Positions 1 to 10,362 of a stretch of 64,000 bases of DNA are shown here, piece by piece. Position 1 is the first letter of the stretch. Each line of letters begins with the position of its first letter. The translations under genes and the position numbers were made by a program. This DNA is from a bacterium. GTDB taxonomy: Bacteria; Vulcanimicrobiota; Xenobia; Xenobiales; JADMJV01. Where the stretch lies: positions 1-64,000 of the forward strand of contig JAFEBA010000069.1 of NCBI GenBank assembly GCA_018266105.1. Reading direction: 5' to 3'. The notes below the pieces were generated by a model, which saw only the letters and a list, made by a program, of their open reading frames with translations, made no database searches and was not told the origin of the DNA.

Positions 1-3000
1 GGGGAAAGCAAGACCCAGCCCTTGGCCATCGCCGAGGCGCCCAAGGACCCCGATAACTCGTGGTGGTCTGGCGTCACCGGCTGGATCAGCAGCAAATTGG
101 CGCTGGCGGGAGACACAAAGCCGTCGCCCGGGGCGAGCCTGGACAGCGTCTTTGGAGAAACTTTGCGATTCGGGTTCGAGACCTTGCCTCAGACCGATTC
201 TTCGATCGAACGGTCTGAGAGTGACCACTGGACAGAGAACACCATCGCCTCGGGCCAGCATACGCGCCCGGCTCTCCCGTTTGGGCGGGTCGATAACCTG
301 AGCCAAACCTTTTACGCAGACCGGAAGCAAACCGAGCCTTCCATTCTGGAGACCCCCCAAACCGAGCCATTGCGAGCGGAGTCGAGTCCACTTGCCGCAA
401 GCCACCGCCTGGTCGAGGAAAAGTTCGAGCCGGGCGCTGTGGAAGCGCAAGATGTGCTCCCCCAACCATCACGCCCTCAGGAAACAGCCTTTCGCTCTTC
501 AGAGAGTCTCGTTTCCCCTTTGTACGAGCCGGAGGCCTGGCGGGAGCGAACGAGCCAGGCCCAAGCGGTGGAGGCAGACGAGCCATCCTCTCCGGCGGAA
601 CAGTCGTCCGTGCATCTCGATCAGAGATCTCAGGGCCTCGCCCTTGACTCTAGCGTGAACGCTCAACGATTCGACGCAGGCGAGCTCATTCCGCAACGGC
701 TGAGGCTGGATCTTGAAAGGGATGTCGAGCAGTCCGGCACGGGCATCATGGCCCAAACAGAACACCGGGAGCTGACCGCTCCTGAGCAGCAATCTCTACA
801 GCAGACGATTGAGAGCGGTGCTGATGGGAAAGTCGTTGAGAAGGAGGCTTGGAGACCTCAAGATTCGGCATCTGAACTCGAAGCCAACCTGCAAACCTTT
901 GCAGGCTCGGAACCGCCCCTCGAAGACCACCAACTGATCCATAAGCTGGTGGCGCGCGCCGCCGAGGATTCGGCATCCGCAGATGCTTCTTGGGGGCTTT
1001 GGGGCTCGGATTTGTCGCGTGAGCCAGAACCACGTCAAAGCGCTCAACCCGCGCTTGCGCCCGAGGCCGCGACCAACCTCGAGAGTGGCATTCAGCACAC
1101 ATCGGACCTTCTGAAGTTCGAACCCATCCCCGACCAAGAAGCCGGGCCACAACCGCTACGGGAGCCCGACCCGGGGACGCAAAGTTTAGACTTCTCCTCC
1201 GAGTCCGCCCCCAAAGCGAGGATTCAACCCACGGAACCAACCGAAGATTCAGAGGCCGCCCACCAGCCCTTGGGACCAGTCCATGACAGAAACCCGGGCC
1301 TTCATAGCCTGGAACCGAACCCTGAATCGGAAGGCACCGGCCTGACACTAGGGCCTGGCCTTGGCAAAACCTTGGTTCTCCAGAATCCGGAATTCCCCCC
1401 AGAGTCCACAGCTGTGGACCCGGTCCTGGAACCAGACCTCGGCCACCAACCATCCCTTCAGAACCGGGAATCGCCCCCCGAGTCCGCAGCCATGGCCCCG
1501 GTCCCGAACCTGGAACCAGACCTTGGCAACCAACCATTCCTTCAGAACCGAGAATCGCCCCCCGAGTCCGCAGCGGCGCCCCAGATCCTGGAGCCAGACG
1601 ACTGGAAAGACTCCAATATTCAAAACTCGGCGCCGTCCCTCCAGTCGGAAGCGATCCCCCCAAGCTTAGAACCCGAAAATCGACACCAGCCGAGTCTCGA
1701 GTTAGACGCCGTGGCCCGAAACACGGAGCCCAACCTCCGCCAGGACTCCAATCCTCAGGTCTCAGAGCCGACCCCCGAAGCAGAAGCCGTGGCCCAAAGC
1801 CTGGAGCCAGAGCTGCGTCGGGACCGCGGTCTTCAGAACGAGGAACCGTTCCTGGAGCCCGAAACCTTGACTCGGATCCTTCCGGGATCAATCTCCGACC
1901 CGAAGCCAGAGGCGCCAACGAGCCCGAGACTTCAAAGCTCAGAGTTCGCACCAGAGCCCGAAGTCAGCGCCCAGACCGCACCTGACCGCGATTGGGCTCA
2001 GTTTCCAGAAGCCCCAAACAACCAGAACCCAACCACCTTGGAGTCGACCTCGGGCGGGGAAAGCGCCCAGGCCGCCCCGCTGCGGCAGCCTCTCGGGACC
2101 GCGACTCAGCTTGCATTAGCAGAAAATGGTCCGACTCTAAACCTTGAGCGGGACCACGAAGACCGGGTCACCCTGCCGTCTGAACCCAGGCCCCCTGACC
2201 AGCCCGCCGAAGCCCAACCGGATGCTTGGCAGGGGCTCAGAAGCGAGCTCCATTCGCCGGTGCGACTCACTCAAAACCGGCTGCAGGAGACAAACATTCG
2301 CTCAGAAATCGGCCTTGAGCTCGAGCACAAACTGGAAAGCCCGACGGAAGAGCCAGGGGCGGCCCGAGCTGAACTGGCCGAGCCCCTACCAGTCGAACCA
2401 GCCGGTCCGGCAGATCGCCTGCGAGCCCTGCGCCGCGAGCCACTTTCGGAAGCCGGGCCGTTGCCGGAAGATTGGGATCCGAAGCAGCTCTGGTCGGCAG
2501 TGGCCGACCAGATTCATCTTCCTCCTGCGCTTAGCCCGCTCCCGGCAAAGTCGCCAGCTCCCGTCCAGAGTCCTCAAATCGTGCGACCCGCGCCCGACAC
2601 ATCAGGACTGATCGAGGAACTCCAGTTGCCTGACCCGGGACACCTGATTCAACCGCGCTCGCCCCAAACCGCTCCGCAGCGCTCGGTCCCCGAGGCCAAT
2701 CCACGCTCGGCATCCGCCTCGCGATTTCAGTTTCCGGCGCCAGCCAAAGTGGTCGCCAAAAAGACCGAGACCCTGAAATCGCAGGCAGCAGCCGACAAAA
2801 CGGGTTCCAAAGAGCCCGGCCAGAGCCCGGGCGAGGAAGTGGCCGAAAACGCGGCCCAGGGTGGAGGCTCTGCAGGGGGCGCCAGACTGGCCGGAGGAGG
2901 CAGTTCGTCGGCCACGGTCTCCAGTCAAAATGCCGAAGCCGCCAGCGAAACATCAGAAGTGGCCGCCCTGCATCGGGCCAATGCGAGCACAAACTTAGGC

Positions 3001-3600
3001 GGCGGTTCCTTGCTGGCTTTCAACCAGCAATCCGCAGCCACCGCTCAGGCCAATCAGAGTGCCCAAGCGGGTGCGGCTCAGCAGCGCGAGCAAGACCATG
3101 AAAAAGCTCAGAGCGCTCGCAAGCTCGAAGAAAATAAGGATTCGACCAAAAGCAGCAACCAGAAGCAAGAGTTTGAACAGGCGCGCAAATTTCACCAGCA
3201 GCAACAACAGCGTCAAAGAGCCGGCTCAGCTCCCCAAGAACCTAAAGGCCAACAGGCACAGCGCTATCGCCAGGTGCAGAAAAACGAAGAAGTCAAAGAG
3301 CAGCTGGCGGGAACCTCAGAGGACCACAGCCAGGTGGCCTGTGCCCGTTGTGGCTTCTTGCTGGGAGGTTCGGCCGACGTCAACTGTCCGATCTGCAGTG
3401 CCGATCACAACGATAAGATCCACCAGATGCTAACCCAATATCGGCTATCCAAGGATTCCTGGGTCAGTGCAGTGGATACGGTCGTGGCCAGTCCGCGGGC
3501 TCAACTCGTTCTGCCAGAAGTCAGTCAGGCGGCGGTGGAGTTGCGCTACATCCCGAAAATTCCGAAATTTGCCCAACTCCTGCGCACGGTTAAGGAATAG
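1..3600 (+). CDS. Very long Pro/Glu/Gln-rich protein with C-terminal zinc ribbon (5' end outside window)
   Basis: The reading frame is open to the left edge, so the true start lies upstream; the first in-frame start-like codon inside the window is TTG at 22. About 1000 residues are low-complexity, rich in Pro, Glu, Gln and Ser, with a degenerate tandem repeat around 1372-1620 (units like LEPDLG, QNRESPPESAA). An Ala/Gly/Gln-rich stretch follows at about 2860-3250. A four-cysteine zinc ribbon follows (CARC at 3340, CPIC about 14 residues later). After it comes an ordered tail of about 65 residues. No signal peptide or membrane segment is visible. I do not recognise a family. A scaffold, tether or molecular-ruler role is possible but is only inference. 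A small exported-protein gene follows 28 bp downstream on the same strand. Confidence 0.75.
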   Translation, partial: GESKTQPLAIAEAPKDPDNSWWSGVTGWISSKLALAGDTKPSPGASLDSVFGETLRFGFETLPQTDSSIERSESDHWTENTIASGQHTRPALPFGRVDNLSQTFYADRKQTEPSILETPQTEPLRAESSPLAASHRLVEEKFEPGAVEAQDVLPQPSRPQETAFRSSESLVSPLYEPEAWRERTSQAQAVEADEPSSPAEQSSVHLDQRSQGLALDSSVNAQRFDAGELIPQRLRLDLERDVEQSGTGIMAQTEHRELTAPEQQSLQQTIESGADGKVVEKEAWRPQDSASELEANLQTFAGSEPPLEDHQLIHKLVARAAEDSASADASWGLWGSDLSREPEPRQSAQPALAPEAATNLESGIQHTSDLLKFEPIPDQEAGPQPLREPDPGTQSLDFSSESAPKARIQPTEPTEDSEAAHQPLGPVHDRNPGLHSLEPNPESEGTGLTLGPGLGKTLVLQNPEFPPESTAVDPVLEPDLGHQPSLQNRESPPESAAMAPVPNLEPDLGNQPFLQNRESPPESAAAPQILEPDDWKDSNIQNSAPSLQSEAIPPSLEPENRHQPSLELDAVARNTEPNLRQDSNPQVSEPTPEAEAVAQSLEPELRRDRGLQNEEPFLEPETLTRILPGSISDPKPEAPTSPRLQSSEFAPEPEVSAQTAPDRDWAQFPEAPNNQNPTTLESTSGGESAQAAPLRQPLGTATQLALAENGPTLNLERDHEDRVTLPSEPRPPDQPAEAQPDAWQGLRSELHSPVRLTQNRLQETNIRSEIGLELEHKLESPTEEPGAARAELAEPLPVEPAGPADRLRALRREPLSEAGPLPEDWDPKQLWSAVADQIHLPPALSPLPAKSPAPVQSPQIVRPAPDTSGLIEELQLPDPGHLIQPRSPQTAPQRSVPEANPRSASASRFQFPAPAKVVAKKTETLKSQAAADKTGSKEPGQSPGEEVAENAAQGGGSAGGARLAGGGSSSATVSSQNAEAASETSEVAALHRANASTNLGGGSLLAFNQQSAATAQANQSAQAGAAQQREQDHEKAQSARKLEENKDSTKSSNQKQEFEQARKFHQQQQQRQRAGSAPQEPKGQQAQRYRQVQKNEEVKEQLAGTSEDHSQVACARCGFLLGGSADVNCPICSADHNDKIHQMLTQYRLSKDSWVSAVDTVVASPRAQLVLPEVSQAAVELRYIPKIPKFAQLLRTVKE
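1372..1620 (+). repeat. Degenerate coding tandem repeat (Pro/Glu-rich)
   Basis: Three successive units of roughly 70-80 nt encode variants of LEPDLGxQPxLQNRESPPESAA. The second and third are nearly identical at nucleotide level (about 1426-1490 and 1510-1571), which suggests recent slippage or unequal duplication within the long Pro/Glu-rich gene. Confidence 0.75.
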
Positions 3601-3628
3601 AAAGCGAACGAAACCCGACCCTGACTTT

Positions 3629-3982
3629 ATGAAAATCTTGATTTTACTGCTGGCTTTGAGCGGTTTGAGTTGGAGCGAGGAGGTCAGTGCCGATCAGGCC
3701 CGCGAGATTCAGGCCAAACTCAAGCTCGGAATGACCCGGGCTCAGGTGGAAAAGTCGTTCACCGGAGACGGCGGACTGGCCCTCCCCTTTAAAATGGAGC
3801 GCTACATCTTACTGAGCAGCCTGAACAAACCAAAAGTGGCCAAAGTAACGCTTCAGTTCAGGCCGGCGGGAATGAGCAAAGAAGTTTACCTGCTGGGCAA
3901 GTGGGCCCCGCCCAGGCAGAAGCCTGGCGATGTCTTGATGCAGATATCCCAGCCTTTCCTTGAGCCGATGACTCTGGACTGA
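3629..3982 (+). CDS. Small exported protein, SmpA/OmlA-like motif
   Basis: This encodes 117 residues. The ATG at 3629 is chosen because a short signal peptide begins there (hydrophobic ILILLLALSGL, then a likely cleavage after the Ser/Trp/Ser stretch). The frame extends upstream but overlaps the end of the long Pro/Glu-rich gene. The motif LKLGMTRAQVEKSF near residue 35 is typical of SmpA/OmlA (BamE-like) folds, where 'G-M-s-..-v' begins the helix pair. Length fits a small periplasmic protein. The function is unknown; the fold assignment rests on one motif. Confidence 0.6.
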   Translation: MKILILLLALSGLSWSEEVSADQAREIQAKLKLGMTRAQVEKSFTGDGGLALPFKMERYILLSSLNKPKVAKVTLQFRPAGMSKEVYLLGKWAPPRQKPGDVLMQISQPFLEPMTLD

Positions 3983-4002
3983 TCCCGCGAAGCCAGGCCT
4001 AC

Positions 4003-5271
<1,269 letters not shown>

Positions 5272-5332
5272 GGGGCGCGGCTTCAGGTCCCGCCCGAGCG
5301 AGTCCTTCTGGCCGCTGCGACCGCCGATTGTG

Positions 5333-6010
5333 CTAAGGACGGGGGTGGAGGATGACCAGCTCGTCGCTCAGCTCATTCTCGCCGCCACCCTGAGAACAGG
5401 GCAACTTCTCTCCCAAGAGTTGACCGGCTTTGCCCACGCAATCCAGCATCGCCTGCAAAGGCTTGCCCTGACGCAACCCGGACACTGCTGCATCGCGCAC
5501 AAGCTTGACCCCTTCCTGTCCGATCGCGTCCAGCGCGCCTTGATCCGCCAGCACCACCACCCGGCGCTCAAAAAGCGAGAAGTAAATCAAGAGTCCGCCG
5601 CGCTGCACGGTGCTGGCCAGCTTCTGACTACAAAAAACCGACCAGGCGGCTCGGACCGTCTCTTCCTCCATCTCGCGCTTGGGCACGAAAGGTGTGCGCA
5701 GCCCGGGAATCCAGCTGCCCAGGCCGTTGCCAGCTAGAAAGCCGAGACACAGAACTCCAACCTCCCAGGCCAGGGAAATCGGCTCGGCCGCTCCCCAACT
5801 GCCCGTCCCGCCGTTGTGGAGGCTGTGCAACAAACCCAGCAGCAATAACGCGCAAGCGAAGCCAAGCATGGCCTCAGCTCGATCATAGCGACCCGACTCG
5901 GTAGCGACGGCACACACAATCTCACCGGTGGTGGTCGTCTCGGCCTTCTGCAAGGCCTGGCGGATCTGAGCCCGCTCCTCCTCTGAATAAAGGTTGCGTG
6001 CGTCTACCAC
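5333..6010 (-). CDS. TPM-domain membrane protein (TLP18.3/Psb32/MOLO-1 type)
   Basis: A protein of 225 residues. The N-terminal block (EERAQIRQALQKAETTTTGEIV) and the later segment with VVVLADQGALDAIG are typical of TPM domains, here interrupted by two hydrophobic helices (about residues 47-65 and 83-100). It therefore resembles the short membrane TPM proteins that sit beside YgcG-like partners. It overlaps the upstream TPM gene by 7 bp on the same strand, implying translational coupling. The exact biochemical role of TPM domains in bacteria is poorly defined; envelope quality control or phosphatase-like activity has been proposed for relatives. Confidence 0.75.
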   Translation of the reverse strand: MVDARNLYSEEERAQIRQALQKAETTTTGEIVCAVATESGRYDRAEAMLGFACALLLLGLLHSLHNGGTGSWGAAEPISLAWEVGVLCLGFLAGNGLGSWIPGLRTPFVPKREMEEETVRAAWSVFCSQKLASTVQRGGLLIYFSLFERRVVVLADQGALDAIGQEGVKLVRDAAVSGLRQGKPLQAMLDCVGKAGQLLGEKLPCSQGGGENELSDELVILHPRP

Positions 6011-6903
6011 CAGTCGCTACACCCTCCGCCCCAACTGCTGTGATGATGGTGATGATGGCCGCCACCAAACCAGCTGCTGCAGCCCCCGAACCACCCGTCG
6101 TGAGAATCGCCCCAACCAAACCAGGAGTGGCAGTGGTGGTGATGGCTGGGCATGATCATCGCCAGCGCGACCAGAGCCGTCACGCCCAGAATGGGAAGAA
6201 CCAGCGAAGAAAAAGCAGTGGCCAGAAAGACCGTTAAGGATAGGCCAATCATGGCCGGCCGCCCGATGAATTGGGGAATCCCAGCCAAACCCAGCAGCAA
6301 CAGCATCGCACCGCCCAAAAACATAACCAGCGTCATCATGCCCGAGAGACTGCAGTAAGGCAGGCTGCGAGCGATGCCGCGGTCCAGCTTCTCCGAGATG
6401 CTCCCAGTGGAAGCTCCAGGGCCCTTGGGCTCTTCGGCCAGATGATGGACCGCGTTGGCCCCCCGATACACGGCCAGGGAGTAGTCGCCGTGCAGCGAGG
6501 GCGGGACCACCACATCGCGCAAAATCTGATCGGCTTTGGCCCGGCTGGTCTCATCCCATTCACTACCGAGCTGAATCTTGGCCTTACGGTCTCCGACTGA
6601 ATAGAGGAACAGGATATCGTCCGAATCCAGACCCCAAATCTCGAACCATCCCTTCGCTCCGGACTCGACATCGCTCAGGCCATACCCGGCCAGATTGCTG
6701 ATGGTCACCACGAACACCCGAGTCTTGCCTTTGGCGTTCCAGGAACGCAAATCCGACTGCATTTGCTTGCGTGTCTGGTCCACAGTAATGACGTTGGCGT
6801 AGTCCGCCAGGAAGTCGTTGGGCCCGGGCTTGGCCGGCATTTGCAGAGCGACAGCCCATAGTCCGAGCACGAAAAACAAAAACCACATTCGGCAGTTTTG
6901 CAT
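6004..6903 (-). CDS. YgcG-like TPM-domain protein with His/Trp/Cys-rich tail
   Basis: This 299-residue protein has an N-terminal signal or anchor (WFLFFVLGLWAVALQ), then a periplasmic TPM domain (about 25-165; ADYANVIT, TRVFVVTISNLAGYG, SVGDRKAKIQLG). Three hydrophobic stretches follow (about 190-250). The tail of about 50 residues is loaded with His, Trp, Gly and Cys, including runs of four and six histidines. Relatives usually end in Gly/Ser-rich tails with Phe or Trp; the histidine and cysteine loading is unusual and would suit metal binding. It forms an overlapping pair with the smaller TPM gene downstream. Confidence 0.78.
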   Translation of the reverse strand: MQNCRMWFLFFVLGLWAVALQMPAKPGPNDFLADYANVITVDQTRKQMQSDLRSWNAKGKTRVFVVTISNLAGYGLSDVESGAKGWFEIWGLDSDDILFLYSVGDRKAKIQLGSEWDETSRAKADQILRDVVVPPSLHGDYSLAVYRGANAVHHLAEEPKGPGASTGSISEKLDRGIARSLPYCSLSGMMTLVMFLGGAMLLLLGLAGIPQFIGRPAMIGLSLTVFLATAFSSLVLPILGVTALVALAMIMPSHHHHCHSWFGWGDSHDGWFGGCSSWFGGGHHHHHHSSWGGGCSDWW

Positions 6904-6962
6904 CCGTGGGAATTAAGGTTTTGGCCTCACTCCCCTGCGAAAAAGTTGGCCGGATTTTGTAA

Positions 6963-8471
6963 TCACTCCTCAGATCCGTCGGTTACGTCTTCCGCCTCGC
7001 CGCAACCCAGCTTGTTTCTCAAGGAATGGTAGGTTTCTTCCGAGATCAATCCCTTCATATGAGCGTCCCGCAATCCGAGACGTTGGGCCGCCGCCACCAG
7101 GTTGGCGGCATCACGACGCTGCTCTTCCAGAACCTGTCCGGTCTGGAACTGCTGCAGCTCGGCCCGCAAACGCTCGATATTGCGCTTCAGCGGCTCAGCC
7201 TGCTCGGCGAAGACCTCATCGCTGATGTGATAGCGAGACTTGCTCTTGCGCAGCACGGCCAGGGCGCGCTCGTGGGCCATCAACTCTCCCAGGCGAGTCT
7301 CGTAATCAAGCAGAGGTCCCTCTCGATTGATGATACCCAGACGGTGTAACAGTGGCTTGACGGTAAGACCCTGGACGAAGACCGACAGGAGCACCACACC
7401 AAAGGTAATCAAAAGCAGTTCCTCGCGTTCGGGAATGGCCAGGGCCATACCCAGAGCCATAGCGATCGAACCACGCAAGCCCGACCAGAGAACGACCGGC
7501 TGCCAGCGCCAAGGAATCCTGCTCAAGGGGGCCAGCACCACCAGAGCCACAAGGCGAGCGGCGTTGACCACGCCAAAGGCAATGACGATGGGAAGCCAAT
7601 GACTGCTGAGCTGGCTCAGGTCGACCTGAGTGCCGATCAGCAAAAAGACCAGCGAGTTGCAGAGGAAGCCCAGATACTCCCAGGTATTGGCCAGACTCAG
7701 GCGGGTGTTGACCGACATAAAACCCGGATTCATGGCCAGATTGCCGTAGACCAGCCCGGCCGCGATCACCGCCATGACACCCGAGGTGTGAGCATACTGT
7801 GCGATCAAATAGCTGGAATATGCCAGGATGGTGCTGAAGGTGACTTCGATCAAATGATCGTCGATACGCTCGGTAATCCGACTGACCAGCCAGCCCAGAC
7901 CCGCCCCGATGGCCAGACCTCCCAGCGACTCAAAAAAGAACAGGCCCACCCCCTGACCGGCCGAGACGGCCTCGGTGGCCACCAGCAGATTAAACAGAAC
8001 CACGGCCGCGCCGTCGTTGAGCAGACTCTCACCTTCCACAATCACAGCCAGATCTTGAGGCGCCCGCAATTGTTTGAAGAGAGCCAGCACCGCGATAGGG
8101 TCGGTGGCCGAGATGAGGGCGCCGAAGACCATGGCCGCCCGCCAGGGAAAGTCCAGAAAGACCTGCATGCCCCAGCCGGTCAGAAAAGCCGAGATTAACA
8201 TCCCGGGCACCGCCAGCAGTAAGATGCTGCGCAGATTCTTGCGTACAGTCGCCACCGGAATGTGGATGGCCGCCTCAAACAGCAGGGCGGGCAACAGCAC
8301 AGTGAAGAGCAGCTCGGGAGTGAGCTGGACCTGCAGCGAGAAAAACGACCGCATTAGACCTACGGCCAGGCCGACGGCTACCAGGGCGATGGTGTAAGGC
8401 AAGCGGACGTATTTGCAGCCCAGCGCCACCGCCGAGATGACCAGCAGCTCGGCGATGAAGCTACCGATCAG
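6963..8471 (-). CDS. CPA1-family Na+/H+ antiporter (NhaP/NHE type)
   Basis: A polytopic inner-membrane cation/proton exchanger. Key features are the first-helix pattern [18 protein letters not shown], the [11 protein letters not shown] motif carrying the transport Asp, [15 protein letters not shown], and a C-terminal cytosolic segment of about 100 residues with a predicted helix-rich, charged sequence. The first conventional start (GTG at 8429) would cut the first membrane helix in half. The frame extends upstream through [10 protein letters not shown] to a CTG at 8471, whose CTGA overlaps the TGA of the upstream aldehyde dehydrogenase. I therefore prefer the CTG start (about 502 residues), although CTG initiation is rare. 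Confidence 0.85.
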   Translation of the reverse strand: MIGSFIAELLVISAVALGCKYVRLPYTIALVAVGLAVGLMRSFFSLQVQLTPELLFTVLLPALLFEAAIHIPVATVRKNLRSILLLAVPGMLISAFLTGWGMQVFLDFPWRAAMVFGALISATDPIAVLALFKQLRAPQDLAVIVEGESLLNDGAAVVLFNLLVATEAVSAGQGVGLFFFESLGGLAIGAGLGWLVSRITERIDDHLIEVTFSTILAYSSYLIAQYAHTSGVMAVIAAGLVYGNLAMNPGFMSVNTRLSLANTWEYLGFLCNSLVFLLIGTQVDLSQLSSHWLPIVIAFGVVNAARLVALVVLAPLSRIPWRWQPVVLWSGLRGSIAMALGMALAIPEREELLLITFGVVLLSVFVQGLTVKPLLHRLGIINREGPLLDYETRLGELMAHERALAVLRKSKSRYHISDEVFAEQAEPLKRNIERLRAELQQFQTGQVLEEQRRDAANLVAAAQRLGLRDAHMKGLISEETYHSLRNKLGCGEAEDVTDGSEE

Positions 8472-9922
8472 AACTTACGAGACCATTCCTTGGGCCAGCG
8501 TTCCACCACAACCTTGGTCTGAGTATAGAATTCGATCCCGTGCCGCCCCTGAGCGTGGAGGTCGCCGAAGAAGCTATCTTTCCAGCCGCTGAAGGGGAAG
8601 AAAGCCATGGGCGCGGCCACGCCAATGTTGATGCCCAGGTTACCCACCTCAGCTTCGTGGCGGAACTTGCGAGCAGCAGCACCGCTGCTGGTGAACAAGC
8701 AGGCCTGGTTACCGTATTTGCCCGAGTTGATCCAATTGATCACCTCGTCCATATCTTCAAAGTGGAGCACTCCCAGAACCGGTCCGAATATTTCCGTGCC
8801 GACCAGTTCGCTCTCCAGCGGCATGGTCATGACGGTTGGCTTGAGGAAACTGCCCTTTGCGAAGTCTTCACGGCCATCCAGGAGCACCTGGGCGCCCTGC
8901 TGCACACCAATCTCGATCAGACCGCGCACCCGGTCGCGGCTGGCCTTATTAATCAACGGGCCCATCTGCACGCCTTCGTCCAGACCGTTTCCGACTTTGC
9001 GAGTCTGCCCGGCCGCCTTCATGGACTCCAGAAAGTCATCCTTGACGCTTCCCACCGTAACCGCCAGAGAGGAGGCAAGGCAGCGCTGGCCGGCACAACC
9101 AAAGGCGCTGTCGGCCACGATCTTGGTGGTCATGTCCAGGTCTGCATCGGGCAAGACGATGATGGGATTCTTAGCGCCACCCTGAGCCTGCACGCGTTTG
9201 CCATTCTGGCTGGCTTTGGCGTAGATGTAGCGCGCCACCTGAGTGGAACCAACGAAACTAACGGCCTTAACCAGGGGATGTTCAAGCAGGGCGTCCACCA
9301 CTTCCTTAGCGCCGTGGACGAGGTTGGCTACGCCAGCGGGCAGGCCGGACTGATTGAGCAGTTCCAGCAACCTGACCAGCGTTTGGGGCACTCGTTCCGA
9401 CGGCTTCAAGACCACCGTATTGCCGCAAACCAACGCATAGGGCAGAAACCAGAGGGGGATCATGGCAGGAAAATTAAAGGGCGTGATGATGGCGCACACG
9501 CCCACCGGCTGGCGAATCATCAGCTCGTCGATACCGGGCGCGATGTCTTCGTTGTGATAGCCCTGAATCAGGATAGGCGCTCCGCAGGCCACCTCGACGT
9601 TCTCGATGCCGCGCCGCAATTCTCCCTTGGATTCCTCCAAGGTTTTGCCGCACTCCTCGGTGATGCCGCGGGCGATCTGCTCGAAATTCTCCTCCAGCAG
9701 TGCCTTGTACTTAAACATCACCTGGATGCGCTCGGTAACCGGAGTATTACGCCAACCCTTGAGCGCCTTCTGAGCGCATTGCACGGCTCGATCCACGTCC
9801 TCGGCGGTTGACAAGGGGACTTCGGCGAGTATCTCGTCGGTAGCCGGGTTGATCACCTGTTGGGTGGCGGAGCTGGAGGCTTTCTCCCAGCGATGGTCGA
9901 TCCAATTTTGTAGCAATGTCAT
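8468..9922 (-). CDS. mmsA: CoA-acylating methylmalonate-semialdehyde dehydrogenase-like enzyme
   Basis: A 484-residue NAD-dependent aldehyde dehydrogenase. It has the [11 protein letters not shown] nucleotide/substrate segment (~148-158), VSFVGST (~221-226), and the catalytic Cys281 in [11 protein letters not shown]. The Glu general base of ordinary ALDHs is replaced around QGGAKNP, a hallmark of the CoA-dependent methylmalonate-semialdehyde dehydrogenase branch. That branch oxidises methylmalonate or malonate semialdehyde to propionyl- or acetyl-CoA in valine, inositol or beta-alanine breakdown. ATG 9922 is chosen because the frame further upstream runs through the RNase P RNA gene. No Shine-Dalgarno precedes this ATG. 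The antiporter gene overlaps its stop codon. Confidence 0.88.
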   Translation of the reverse strand: MTLLQNWIDHRWEKASSSATQQVINPATDEILAEVPLSTAEDVDRAVQCAQKALKGWRNTPVTERIQVMFKYKALLEENFEQIARGITEECGKTLEESKGELRRGIENVEVACGAPILIQGYHNEDIAPGIDELMIRQPVGVCAIITPFNFPAMIPLWFLPYALVCGNTVVLKPSERVPQTLVRLLELLNQSGLPAGVANLVHGAKEVVDALLEHPLVKAVSFVGSTQVARYIYAKASQNGKRVQAQGGAKNPIIVLPDADLDMTTKIVADSAFGCAGQRCLASSLAVTVGSVKDDFLESMKAAGQTRKVGNGLDEGVQMGPLINKASRDRVRGLIEIGVQQGAQVLLDGREDFAKGSFLKPTVMTMPLESELVGTEIFGPVLGVLHFEDMDEVINWINSGKYGNQACLFTSSGAAARKFRHEAEVGNLGINIGVAAPMAFFPFSGWKDSFFGDLHAQGRHGIEFYTQTKVVVERWPKEWSRKF

Positions 9923-9925
9923 GGA

Positions 9926-9952
9926 TTGACGGTTCGGGTCTTGGGGTAGTGT
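9926..9952 (+). promoter_or_regulatory. Candidate promoter of the RNase P RNA gene
   Basis: A -35 hexamer TTGACG (9926-9931) is followed after 15 bp by TAGTGT (9947-9952), placing the expected start near 9959, exactly where the P1 helix begins. The spacer is short and the -10 is weak, so this is a reasonable but not certain promoter. Confidence 0.5.
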
Positions 9953-9958
9953 GCCCTC

Positions 9959-10336
9959 TAAGTTAGCTGGACGGTCGCGGGGCGGTGCATCATCGCCTTG
10001 AGGAAAGTCCGGGCTCCCAAGGGCAGGACGCTGGATAACGTCCAGTGAGGGCGACCTCGAGGATAGTGCCACAGAAATGTGAACCGCCGTTCCTTGGAGC
10101 GGTAAGGGTGCAACGGTGGGGTAAGAGCCCACCAGCGGCACGGTGACGTGCCGGCTAGGTAAACCCCGTCCGGGAGCAAGACTCATTCGGAGGCGGAGAC
10201 AGCAATGTCTCCCCTGGCGGCTCGTCAGGCTGCCTTCGAGTATGTTGCATCAGGCGGGCGGTAACGTCCGTCGCAGAGAGATGACCGTCAACAGTTCGCT
10301 GTGACAGAACCCGGCTTATAGGCTGACTTGCTAGAG
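9959..10336 (+). ncRNA. rnpB: RNase P RNA, bacterial type A
   Basis: This is the catalytic RNA of the tRNA 5'-processing ribonuclease. The conserved 5' P4 strand and following core GAGGAAAGTCC-GGGCTC starts at 10000. The internal block with AGAGCCCACCAGCG lies at about 10124-10138, and the GGTAAACCCC region at about 10158. The 3' core ACAGAACCCGGCTTA is at 10304-10318. P1 is closed by AGTTAGC near 9961 against GCTGACT near 10322. Length of about 375 nt suits type A. The 5' leader CCCTCTA can also pair with TAGAGGG of the following terminator, extending or competing with P1. Confidence 0.95.
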
Positions 10337-10362
10337 GGACCCCCGGGTCCCTCTAGTTTTTT
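10331..10362 (+). terminator. Rho-independent terminator of rnpB
   Basis: A 12-bp perfect stem CTAGAGGGACCC / GGGTCCCTCTAG with a 2-nt (CC) loop is followed by TTTTTT. The TAG stop codon of the convergent 10353-11636 gene lies inside the 3' arm. Confidence 0.92.

Noticed and set aside
746-1951. 401-codon minus-strand frame within the long Pro/Glu-rich gene
   Set aside because: An antisense shadow of a repeat-rich, GC-rich gene; Gly/Pro/Arg-rich translation without domains or a ribosome site.
9923-10186. 88-codon N-terminal extension of the aldehyde dehydrogenase
   Set aside because: The extension is read through the RNase P RNA gene and gives no ALDH-like sequence; the family starts at ATG 9922.
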